DNA of 64,000 nt from Trachythela sp. YZ-2020. Taxonomy: Eukaryota; Cnidaria; Anthozoa; Malacalcyonacea; Clavulariidae. The translations under genes were made by a program, and so were the position numbers. The notes beneath the pieces were generated by a model. That model had not been told where the DNA came from and did not search any database. It saw nothing but the letters and a program-made list of their open reading frames with translations. The stretch is taken from assembly GCA_016169945.1 (NCBI GenBank), contig JADLSH010000382.1, forward strand, positions 3,100,001-3,164,000, written 5' to 3'. Numbering within the stretch: position 1 is the first letter of the stretch; every line of letters begins with the position of its first letter. Shown piece by piece: positions 1 to 10,900 of the stretch.

Positions 1-163
1 TAAAATCTCACTTATTGGATCCTGGCCAAGGGCCTACGCTCAAAACGAGATTGCATGTATTCTACAATAAGCTGTCCTGGCTTTTGTCTGGTAAAGTTCT
101 ACTTCTCGTATTTGAACTATTACATATATTATATTGTGACATAAGTTGGTATTTAGCCACTAT

Positions 164-1454
164 CTAGAATAACAAGGAACAATTCAGAATTTCCTGAGTT
201 TCTGTGTTGGAATTCAGATCATCATCATCAATGGTACAGCTCTCTTCATCAAAGTCTTCATCGTTGTTTTCAGACTTATTTGATATATGTTCCTCAACCA
301 ATTCAAAAGCATCCAAATTTTCCACATATACAATCTCGCTAACATTTCTCATTTTCGGTACACAGAACACAAGTTGGGGATAACTTTTCATCAGTCATTG
401 CTTGAGTTTAAAAGCTCTACATTTAGATGCATCCACTTTCTCGGTGTCCTTAGCAATGATAACAAATTTCTCCAGCAAATCTTTCATATACTTTATTTGC
501 TTATTTCCGATGACCTCCGTCTCGATTACTTTCTTACAGAAGACATCATAAGACTTCTCGTACACTGATGTACATCTTTCAGTTTCAGATTGCTTCTTTG
601 TATAATTGCAGTAGCAAACTTTGTGATAGCGGACTTCCAGTGCTACACAGTCTTTCCCCACGAGTATCCGTTCATTATTCTTTCTCTCGGCAGCTGTACG
701 TAGAAGACCAGCATCAATTGTTTCTGTCAACATGAGTGGGGTTCTTCTTCTCTTCTTAGTTACCTGGTGTGAAACAAATTATTAAACTAAATATCTGCTA
801 ATAACAAGGTTGGATGTTTGTAGCATTAGAAACTACTTTACCCTAAATAAACTTAATTGATCACAATTCAAGATATTTTAAAACCAAACCCGAGAATGTT
901 GTGCACATTGTGCTAGTATTATACCTATCAAAATGACCATACCTTGTCTAGTGAGAACCAAGAGGCGTCTCTTCCACAAATAATACATATCTCTGGGAGT
1001 ACATGCTCGTTTCTTTTTATAGGCAGTGTCTTATAAGCTTCTGCGACTGATCGCCTTGGTTCTATTGGCTTCACTTCCACATGTGGTTCTTCGGTAGAAG
1101 TTACAGTTTTAGAGCTAGTTCCTCCTCCTTTTTCTTCTTTTCTCTGTTGTCTACGGATCTTCTCTTCATCACAAAATCTCTTCCAGCATTTCATATGATG
1201 GTACCATTCTAAGTTAATGCTGTCAGGGTTCTTCTCCATGTATGAATTGACATCGAATTGACAGATCCGTCATCGATGTTCTCGTACGATTTCTTAGCTA
1301 TTTCAGCTTGTTGACATTTAAGTTTGGCCCATTTAGACCTACACTCAAGAAATTTCTTAAGCCTTTGGCGTGTAACTTTGCAAAGTTGCTCCGTAACGCC
1401 ATCAAAATGCATAAAACATGAGGATATTCGAGTTTTATAAACATCTTCAGCCAT
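164..1454 (-). pseudogene. Family A element protein, zinc-ribbon-like cysteine motifs, broken
   Basis: Three coding blocks are visible. Block one (1454 to about 1279) starts MAEDVYKTR and is basic and helical. A frameshift near 1265 leads into block two (about 1240 to 943), which holds WYHHMKCWKRF and then CIICGRDASWF. A donor GTATGG at 942-937 and an acceptor CAG before 763 give phase-0 splicing into block three (763-395), which contains RTAAERKN and RYHKVCYCNY. The conserved Cys/His pattern (HxxxC, CxxC, YHxxCY) suggests metal binding. An in-frame TGA (397-395) is followed directly by a further open stretch (394-164) rich in Asp/Glu. I do not recognise the enzyme class. It is probably a transposition-related protein of a cnidarian repeat family. 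Confidence 0.6.
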
Positions 1455-1479
1455 GATTGTTTTGCATAACTAAGCGTGT

Positions 1480-1756
1480 TTCCACTTCGAAGAATGTGCG
1501 TGTTTGTGCGCGTGCGCAGTGCGAGTTTGGCTGTATGCGCATGCGTATTTGCTACCAAAACAATGGCGGTTCGAATATTTCGAAGCGCGAAAATAGCAAA
1601 CTTTGGAGGGATTTTTTCCCCAATTGTGCACCTGTTTCGCTTGGGGAGCAACGGATTCTGATAAAGTAAGTTTTTATCTATTGATTCATGTGAAAATGAT
1701 GTAGTTCCACGAGGGGTGCAACGGAATCCGTTTTCTAAGCATCTTCCTACGGCCTA
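1480..1756 (+). repeat. Family A terminal inverted repeat
   Basis: This segment recurs at 54155-54407 in the same orientation and at 50243-50525 inverted. It includes TGCGCATGCG, an NRF1-like palindrome. Together with the copy at 50243-54407 it defines the element's long terminal repeats. Confidence 0.8.
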
Positions 1757-1938
1757 ACAGTTAAATAGATCTATTGGTGAAAAACTAACAAATTTACATT
1801 AAAAATGACTGATTTACATAACAGAAAATTTTGATTCTTGAATAATTAATTAATATAGACAAATTGAATAATATAAGAAGATATAAGAAGAAATAATATA
1901 AGAAGATTTGCCACCTTGTCTAAGGTTGAATTTTATAG

Positions 1939-2130
1939 TTAATATCATTATTAACAATTTTCCTCGTTTCTGATTGGCTAAGAACATCAAAATTTTCTCT
2001 TAATTCTTTTTACTATGGGTATTTGGGAGAAAATACCACATGTGGTATTTTCTCCCAAATACCCCTAGTAAAAATTGAGCAACGTCAATTTGAAAATTGA
2101 GCAAATTAAAATTGTTAATAATAATATTAA
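1939..2130. mobile_element. Palindromic MITE
   Basis: Inverted ends of about 20 bp (TTAATATyATTATTAAC) flank a central near-perfect hairpin at 2011-2070 with 24-bp arms around CCACATGTGG. There is no coding capacity. The superfamily is unclear. Confidence 0.55.
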
Positions 2131-2135
2131 TACGA

Positions 2136-2261
2136 AATAGCTCTTGTTCTCGAAGTATATATTATTGAAAAATTGAACTTTTGTTTGGCGAAATATTCGT
2201 AATACCGCTCGTGCTTCGCACTCGTGCAATTTTTCATTAATACTTCTCGAACCGTGCTATT
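2136..2261. mobile_element. Short palindromic MITE
   Basis: The ends AATAGCTC.TGTTCTCGAAG and its inverted partner at 2240-2261 form a hairpin around an internal CGTGCTTCGCACTCG stem. It is non-coding. Confidence 0.5.
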
Positions 2262-2390
2262 TCCTATACAAATCAAAGCTAAAAGACTACAAATAACATG
2301 TATATAACGCGTGCTCTGATTGGTCGAAACCCGTGTTTGGATCAGGCCATCCAAACACGGAAGACTATCGTGTTGTTGTTATTTTATAAA

Positions 2391-2577
2391 ACAATTACTT
2401 TATGGTTTCCGTGTTTGGATGGCCTGATCCAAACACTTGGGAATGTTGCTCGAGTTAAGAAAAGCGCGCAAAATCACTCGCCTTCGGCTCGAGATTTCGT
2501 GCGCTTTTCTTAACTCTCGCAACATTCCCGCGTGTTTGGATCAGGCCATCCAAACACGGAAACCATAAAGTAATTGT
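2391..2577. mobile_element. Long-hairpin MITE
   Basis: Near-perfect inverted repeat with arms of about 85 bp beginning ACAATTACTTTATGG and containing TGGATGGCCTGATCC. The loop carries a second small palindrome (CGCCTTCGGCTCGAG). A fragment of the same family lies at 2325-2362. It is non-coding and no target duplication was resolved. Confidence 0.65.
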
Positions 2578-3841
2578 ATGATAACATACCTACTTTATAT
2601 GGTCGGGCAAATGGACTGAGCGCGCATCTATTTTATCAGGAGCTCGGTGTCCTCACCACTGCTCACGTCATATAGGTCTTTTAGTGCTCTCATGCGTAAA
2701 TTCGCAGACTTGCAAATGCGTTGATAAACGGCTCGGTTCTATATTTTTATATGTTTCAAACTCAAAAAATGTTAATTTTGTGTTTTTGAGGCGAGAAATT
2801 GCTGCGAAATCATTGTAGAAAGTAAGTCAGTTTATACTAAATGTGATCTTTATGAAATTGGCGGGCTGTCAAGTATGTTTTCAACTCTCAATTAAAGCCG
2901 TATACATGTTTAGAAAAAAATCTCAAATAGCCGTAGAAAACTCCACAAAAACAGTCTTTTACTCAGTATAATACCAGGAAAGATTGTCGGCAAACAATTT
3001 TCATGTCAACAGAAGGTTAATACTTACATAACACGACGCAATAATTTACGAATTTAAGCCTTTGGGTAACCACTCGTCCTAATAAATCCATCCTTATTTT
3101 GAAACTCGCCTCCATACAGGTATTTTAACAAGTGTAATTGTAATACCATTTTCTCATTAGCATGTCACTTTGAGTTATGACAATTAAGAAAAGGAGGAAT
3201 TTGCACATGCTAATTAGGTAGTGAACCAATTACAATAAATTCATGATATCGAAAATTGCTTTTAAATGGTTCCCATCTATCGAAATGTCGTTATAAAAAC
3301 CTTCCAATTTCGGTACTTAAATAGAAAAATTACGGAAGGCAACCACTTTCACCGTCAAAGTGAACATACTCCGATGACATTTAGTGTGGTTTCCTGCTTC
3401 TAACAAAAAATGCCATCGACAGTCACTTTTTTCGAAGCTGGCTGGCCGTCTATAAGTGCCTATATTGGAGTAAGAAAAGTAAAAGGTTGCCTGTTTTGAT
3501 CTGGCCGATGTTAATCAATATGAGTACATGACATTATTGATATGATAGTGATTTTACCAAGTAAAACACTATACACATTGTGGGGATTTTTTGAGGCTCC
3601 CTGTATATAGTACCTAATCCTTCAAAACATTTTCTTTTTGCATGGAGACAATTTTCTGCTTAATATCCGTGCATGTACTAGTATTTTGTTTTTGAAATAA
3701 TTCTTAAACACACTCCTATTCTTTCTGTATTTACACGAGTATGCGAATAAGATGAAACTTCAAAGATGTGTGAATTTCAGGCAATCTTTCCCATAGTTAG
3801 GACTTAGTCCTTTTGTTAATTTTGATGTTTTTTTACAGACA
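2578..3841. other. Non-coding intergenic DNA
   Basis: I see no gene. There is an imperfect inverted repeat around 3130-3240 (TTAGCATG and TGCTAATTAGG blocks), probably an old MITE, and otherwise featureless AT-rich sequence. Confidence 0.4.
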
Positions 3842-3850
3842 GTCCCTAGT

Positions 3851-4070
3851 CTCTCTCCTTCGCAGAGGCTTGGATGAAAAAAAATTATAAAAGGATACAC
3901 TAATATTGGATAATAAATAAAAGAATGCGCTAGATGGTAATAAACAAAACGCACTAAATGGTAATAGCGGCGTTTTGTTTATTACCATCTAGCGCATTAT
4001 TTTATTTATTATCCAATATTAGTGTATCCTTTTATAATTTTTTTTATCCAAGCCTCTGCGAAGGAGAGAG
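3851..4070. mobile_element. Mutator-like palindromic MITE with 9-bp TSD
   Basis: The arms start CTCTCTCCTTCGCAGAGG and extend for about 100 bp each, folding into one hairpin. Both sides carry the 9-base direct repeat GTCCCTAGT (3842-3850 and 4071-4079). A 9-bp target duplication with long TIRs is typical of MULE/MuDR non-autonomous elements. It lies just downstream of the alpha-galactosidase gene. Confidence 0.7.
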
Positions 4071-4392
4071 GTCCCTAGTCTTCTCATGCATCATTTTAGA
4101 AGAAGATAATAGCACGAAATTCTGAAGGCATGGTCACAGAATATTTTTTCATTAAAAGGTTCAATTTAAACATTTCTGTCTTATTTTTAAACTGTCTTGA
4201 ACAATTTCTAAATCAATTTCCAATTGTTGTAAACTTTACACTTCAATTACTCATTTTGCCCCTCATCATTTGTCCTTTAAAACTTCTTAACTATGAAGTG
4301 CTAGAATACTGCAAGTGTTACGAACGATGGAATTATCCTGACTGCACGTGGCGTAAACACCTTAAAATATTTCTACCTATTTATACTTTTAA

Positions 4393-4398
4393 TTTATT
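4393..4398 (-). promoter_or_regulatory. Poly(A) signal AATAAA of the alpha-galactosidase gene
   Basis: The canonical hexamer lies on the minus strand about 75 nt downstream of the stop codon at 4472-4474. It is the first canonical signal I found there. Confidence 0.55.
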
Positions 4399-4471
4399 CT
4401 TAATTATTTTTGACTTAACGTCAGTTTGAGTTCCCCGATCGTCTCCTCATTTATCATCAATCTATGAAGTG

Positions 4472-4936
4472 TTAGAATATGATAGAATTATCTGTGATCT
4501 CGTTTTGCTTTGTGAATTTCCCAAACATAACACCATGTGCTTCCACTTCAGTTGAGTACTTCCCAGGAAATTCTCCGAGATTTTTATGTTGCCAAATATC
4601 GTAAACACTGAAGTCTGCATTTGCGTCCCAATCAAGATCTGCATTTGTTATTGCAATTTCAGCTTTTTCTGAACCACGGTTTAACAAAATGGCAGCCATA
4701 CTACCATCTTTCAAAGGTCCAGCCCAGACTTCAAGGTCACCGTTAGATCGAACCTTGTGACCTTGGACACCAAGTGGGTCCTGGTTTACAGCAATAGCGT
4801 CTGTATTTGTGAGTATGCGTAGCGTGTCAGCGGATATGTCGCGTATATCACAGCCAATCAGAAGAGGCGCTTTCATAAGACACCATAGACTGAAATGTGT
4901 CATGTACTCTGTAGTTGACATTTTCCCGTTACCAAC
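4472..4936 (-). CDS. Alpha-galactosidase exon 3
   Basis: 154 codons plus stop after the acceptor TTGCAG. It starts [11 protein letters not shown], carries the end of the barrel ([16 protein letters not shown]) and the C-terminal antiparallel beta domain. The intron upstream is 3955 bp (4937-8891). Confidence 0.93.
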   Translation of the reverse strand, partial: VGNGKMSTTEYMTHFSLWCLMKAPLLIGCDIRDISADTLRILTNTDAIAVNQDPLGVQGHKVRSNGDLEVWAGPLKDGSMAAILLNRGSEKAEIAITNADLDWDANADFSVYDIWQHKNLGEFPGKYSTEVEAHGVMFGKFTKQNEITDNSIIF

Positions 4937-7900
4937 CTGCAAGGCAGAATTAAGAAAGTAAGGCCCAGTCTAGACAGCGTACTTTTCATGAGCCGAACTT
5001 AGTTCAATGAACTAAGTACATGTGAAGCACGGCGTCTGAATCAAGTAAGAACGACACTTTTTATTAAGGCCTAAATCTCCTGGTTGAGGCGTTCTACACG
5101 ACTGAAGCATATGTTGATTCAAACAGCTGTGCCTTACATCAGCCGTACCAAATGTATAAATTTACTATGTCAACGTATGAATTTTTGCTTTTTACATTTT
5201 TTGCCCGATTTCGAGGAGAAGCAGAACCATTACCTAGAGTAAGTACGGGTCACGAGAACCAGGCCAGTTTGAATCAAGTTAGAATATGAATTAAGTTCGG
5301 CTCATGAAAAGTACGCCGCATATAAACACGAGTACGTGTTTACCTATTGCAGTGCAACCAGAGGGTAGGAAACGTATCGAAACTTTTGAACATATTCTTT
5401 ATTGTGCAAACATTGCACAGTAGGTCTCTGTCTGAAATATTAATAATCTCTTCTTTGTATTTTCGTCATTGCTACGTCACGAAATAAAGTCATCAGAAAA
5501 TCGCCTTATTTACAGGGCCGAAAAACAAAATGAACAAACGTTATTAATAAAAACCACAACGCTGATATCCCAGAAAGACAGGATATTTCCATCGCTAAGT
5601 TTCACCTTAAATGCTTATAGGTTATACAGTATGCTACTCCTGAATTGAAAAAAGATATACAGTATAAAATCTGATTGAATCTAAACCTATATTGGTCATA
5701 TTTAAAGTGTCTATGAAGCGAAAAAATCACTTTCCAATGCGGGCAGCGTTGAATACTCAAGAAGTTTCGTCTAATGATTGTGATCGGGCAAATGCATTAG
5801 ATGGCGCTACTCTGAGAGGCTCAACATCGGGCAAGCTGAAAAATTGCTTGACAGCGGTGGTAATCTTACCATGGTTTGTTAGTCCAATGCTCTACCAACT
5901 GAGCTACGAGGTTAAGTCGGTTCGAGTGGGGGATATTTTGGAAGTCAGGCCCTGTCCCACACGCAGTCGGAGAAATCTGAAAACGCAGAAATATTTTTAC
6001 GGTTACGGATCCCGTCCACACGTATCCGGCGTTTTCGCCCACTGAAAACGCTCTCCAGAGTGGAGAAAACACCGGCTAAGCGGATACGTGTGGATAAATT
6101 TGAAAACGATATGAAAACGATAGCGTAACGTTTCAAATCCAGTCCACCCATGTTTACTCGGCCGGCCACATGGTAGTCACATGGTAAACAATTTAAAATG
6201 GCGAACAAACAAGCTGTTATAGTATCGATATTAATGGCGCTTATTTTTTCAAACTGATTATGCGAGGAAGCGAAGAAACATAATCAGGATTCTTTCACTG
6301 CCAACCGCGAAAAATATAGCCGAAAAATATAGCCGTAAAACGCCTAAACAGAAGGCGAAGCACGACCTCAACGATTCTGGATCAGACCAGGACGAACAAG
6401 TACTTGGTGGGCCAGTTTTGTCAGTGTACTGCGGGCTCATGTTGTATTCAAACGAGCATGCTCAGTAAGCGATTTCAGCGTTTTCGAATCGTTTTTCGCG
6501 TTTACGTGTGGATACCAACTCAGAGATCCTAAGGATAGTGCAAAGTTTCAAGGCTGCATTGCGTTTATTTTACTGAGCTATGATTTTTCGCTTGTCTATA
6601 AATAGCGTTGTGTATTTCACCCGGCGTGCATTTTGCACGCAGCCTGTTAATAACTGGTACTCCTGACTCCGGAGTATATGTTTCAGTACATGCATGCGAA
6701 TATATTAATATTATATTATTGTAACTTACTGTCTTAACGGAGCTCATTCTTGGCTTATAGCATAGAATAAGGATTAAATCAACTGTCTGATATCGGAAAG
6801 AGTATATTTTACTTTTATAGCGGATTAATTTTCACGATTTAGTTTGTCTTTTAATTCTATGTATACTCAGAGTTAAAATAAATCTAAATTTATCCTTGAT
6901 CATAAAGTTGAACTAGTTGGGCGAATATAACTGCGGTTTATGAGAATAAATTTAAAACTTGGATACGAAGCGGCTGCATTTCAGAGTATATTGACTGTAA
7001 ACAAGGAAGTGTATTAAATCTTCAAAAGTACAAGCCTAGTATTTCATAACAAACAAATAAACAATTCCTACTGCATTAGTATGAACAGATGTGTCAGAAT
7101 TTATACATATAAAACTGTCAGTTTCCTAACTAATACGAGAATCTTCCTTCTTAATAACCTTGGTCCTTGGCTTTGCATAAACAAGCAACCCTTATACAAT
7201 AAAATAAAGAAAATGAAATACATGCAGTTTGTAATGACTAATCGGTAGGTTGATTTGTATCTGCAAATATTAATTTCTACATTCATTACAGATTCGAGTA
7301 GTTTCTATAAACTTATAAAATATTTATGAATCGTATAAAACTTACCAAGTCTATAAAGATCGCCGACAAAATCACACAAAATCACAACGCTGACAACGGC
7401 AAGTTGCTACTTACAACGCATTCGACAATGAAAACTGTACAACTCCCTCGTATATATTGAAATTGTCAAAATATGAAATTGACATCGGTTTTGCGGCGAA
7501 AGTCGCGGCGAAAGTCGCGGCTCAAATTAAGCACAGTATAGTACCTTAAAATAGAATGTCGTTTAGACGTTACAGCTGCAGCCCAATCTTGTACCAAAAT
7601 TGTTCTCAATTTTCAACACCCACTCGTACATCGCCATTTTAATTTGTATATTGAACTATCGATTCTCCATTCTCAAGGGATTCGGGTGTTGCGGGGGGAA
7701 AATCAAAGTTAATTACGATTTATAATATAGGCAATTTAGATCGACAATTTATCAAACTTCTTCGAGATTTCATTAAACTGACAAGAAAATAACATTAAAT
7801 AAACAACTGTAGCTATTAAAATAATGTTTCAATGTTTCAAAAATATTAAGCCTTTGAATCCTATATAATGTAATACAGAACTTCAAGTGTTAGCTCCCCC

Positions 7901-10900
7901 CGGATTGTTTACACTATCCATTTATGCCTATCTGAGTCACTTATGTGATTTTTTGCCCTGTAATCACAATAGTTGCAAAGTGAAACTTTGCACTAAAAAC
8001 GATTCAGAAACGATTACGTGTGCCATGTGGACGCGGATTTTTTTGAAAACGGATAAATATTTCTGCCTCTTCAGATTTCTCCGGCTACGTGTGGAAGGGG
8101 CCTTAGTCTAGTTCCTTCAATATCAGTATAAGTGTAATGATTGTGGGATTAGAACTCGAGTAAATTACATTAGATGACGCTATACTCCGAGTGGCTCCAC
8201 ACCGGGCAATTTGAAAAATTGATTGACCGCGGTGGGAATCGAGCTTGCGACCTTTGGTTTGTTCTAGTCCAATGTTCTACCAAGTTAGCTACGATGTGAA
8301 TTCGGTTCGAGTAAGTGATACTTGGAGTAGATATGGCTCGGAGTAGCGTCATCTAAAATATTCGCGAAGCTGCTTCGTCTGCTTGATGGATCTCAAAAAT
8401 CTATTCTATAATTTCTATATCGATGTAGGCCTATATTCCTATATTTTCATGTAGCATTATCCTTTAACAGGCTTCGTAGTCTCAAAAACCAAAAACAAAA
8501 TCAATGACTTTCAAAGACTTTTTCTGCTAATTTTCAGACATTTGAAAGACCTTTGACAGCAATCGACTGTAAGCACCATTTTTACCTGGTAATTAGTTCC
8601 GTCAAATCACAACCTAAAAAGCGTCTTCTCTTCGATATTTGTGAAACTCTTGCAGCTGCAATCGATCTATTTTATTAGCCAGGGAATTGAAATTAAATAC
8701 TCACTAAAGAATTTAAAGACTTTCTTCGTCTTTTTACACAATTCAAAGACTTTTCAAAGACATTAAAGACCTACATTTAAATTTAAAGACTTTCAAGGAT
8801 TTCAAAGACCACTACGAACCCTGTTTAACCAACTTCTTGAATAGTAGTGCTTATTATTACAAATTAAAATACCCAGTTCAACATACAGTACCTCCAACAT
8901 ATCTGGGTCATTCCAACCACCAGGTTTTGCATATTTCCACCACTCGTTATTTTTATCAGCAATAGAAATCATCTTTTCCCAACTGTCTTTAATATCTCCT
9001 GTTGTCCTCCAGCTATTCCCAACATCTCCTGCCCATGTCGCAGGGTCATCAACACCCCATTCACACATAGAAAAGAATATAGGGCGACAAGTCTAGAACA
9101 AAATTACATATTAGAATTTAGGCTCATATACGCAATTCGGCAAGAGGGCGAAAATGTTCAGTTTTTGCAAGCAAATAATACTATTCACAAAAATATTTTA
9201 AGAGATATACAAATCTGGGGCCGGTTGTTCAAAAGCCGGTTAACTTAACCCTGGGTTAGTGGTAACTTTCATACAAGTTTCCCGACATTGGTTATATTAA
9301 TATGAATACTTTTTTCTATCAACCTTTTACTGAGCGATAGAAGTTTTTGTTTATATAGTTTTGAAATAAACAAACATGTAGAAGTATACAAACCAGAACA
9401 GCAGATTAAAATTTAACCCGGGGTTAGCGTTAACCGGCTTTTGAACAACCGGCCCCAGATGTTTAAGTAAAAATGTTGCAGTGCTAAAAATGTCAAAGAG
9501 ACTATTGCAGGAGCAAATATAATGTAATTTGCTTTTGAAAACCGAAAAATCAGTCGGCATTTACTGTCAGTGGTGACACTGCATGGGGTTGGGCAGGTTG
9601 GAGGCATCATCCTTCTCTTCTTCTATTATGTTCTCTCAGAATGATAAGGAGGGTTTGGATAAGTTCAGCTCAAGGCATTTGATAAAGAATTAAATTCAGT
9701 ATAAAGTTTGCTTTATGCCTGAAGCAAGGAACTTGCTACATAATCCTTAATATATAATTCCATTTTTGAAACATATATTTGACATCTCCCATTCGGTCAC
9801 AGCCTTGTTTACGACAATTCATTTATCCACTGTGATGACGAATTGCACCCCTGCTAATCAGAAATATTTTATGTACTACAGTATATACAATAGTTCAAAA
9901 TTAAAGTCTTTTAAATCAAAGAATGGCTACAGAAGTTAGGTAACCATGGAGCGACGCTGACTTCATAGTCCAAGAGGCTAACAAGTATTATTTGCATACA
10001 GATGCCCAAAATAAAGATTGCTGAGAAGATACTGATGAAGATACTGTAGTCGTACAAAAACTTAAAGGCGTCTGCCACGCAATAATATATTTTCCAATGA
10101 GCATGAAATCGCACTTTAGTGAGAAAGTCTGATGGTTACATTAATCCACATATTAAACATGGATGGGGACTTATACTACCAAATCACAACTTTGTTCCCT
10201 ACAGTATACATTACACTAAGGATGAGACTATAATGAAAAATACGATATGTGGGACTTAGACTATTGGCCAATATACAAATCTTCCTTGACTAGTTTTGTT
10301 TGATTTTGTGCAATTCTACCTTATCTGCATTATTAAAGAAATGCAAATAATAATAATAATAACATACAATATTTATACAGGTTAACTTGGTCAGCTAATT
10401 TAAATAGCTGCTATCATTCAAGGACCTGCTATCATTCAAATGACGGAAGACAAGAGATAAACACCTACTGTACTGGTAAAACTGTTGCACTAATCATATA
10501 AATAAAATTTTACAGTTTCATTGTGGAACCAAATACATTTTGTACTGTCACTCATTTTTCTTTTCATAAACAAAGGGAAGTATATATAACAGGAAAAAGC
10601 AAGCCAGGGGCGTACATATCGATCTTGGCTGGGGGGGTGGAGTTTCGAAATGAGACTGACTCATGAATAAATTCAGACCGACCTCTCACAATTCAATAAA
10701 CAAAATATGTACACACATACTAATGACTACCTTGTATAAGAAAAAAAGTTTTTATATCTAATTACACTAATTGGAAATTGAGCAGAAACTTGTTCTCTGA
10801 CTTTCAGTTACATTGAGTACTGCGCATGAAAGTTCATGTCATACTGCCTTTAGTTTTTAGAAATTACGTACACAGTGCTGTCAGTGCTAAAACTCTTAGG

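Larger units (their letters stand above)
1..1756 (-). mobile_element. Family A TIR transposon, partial copy A1
   Basis: The left part of a DNA transposon runs off the window edge. It matches, in inverted orientation, the copy at 50243-54407. Its terminal inverted repeat ends at 1756 with the motif TAGGCCGTAGG read on the minus strand. The copy carries a spliced coding region on the minus strand. No superfamily could be assigned: the long TIRs (about 250-290 bp) and a 3-bp target duplication, seen at the other copy, do not point to one group. The opposite end of this copy lies outside the window. Confidence 0.75.

Noticed and set aside
5840..5925. Functional tRNA gene
   Set aside because: The A box is good, but the acceptor stem and T arm do not pair and the B box is degenerate. 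It fits a tRNA-derived repeat.
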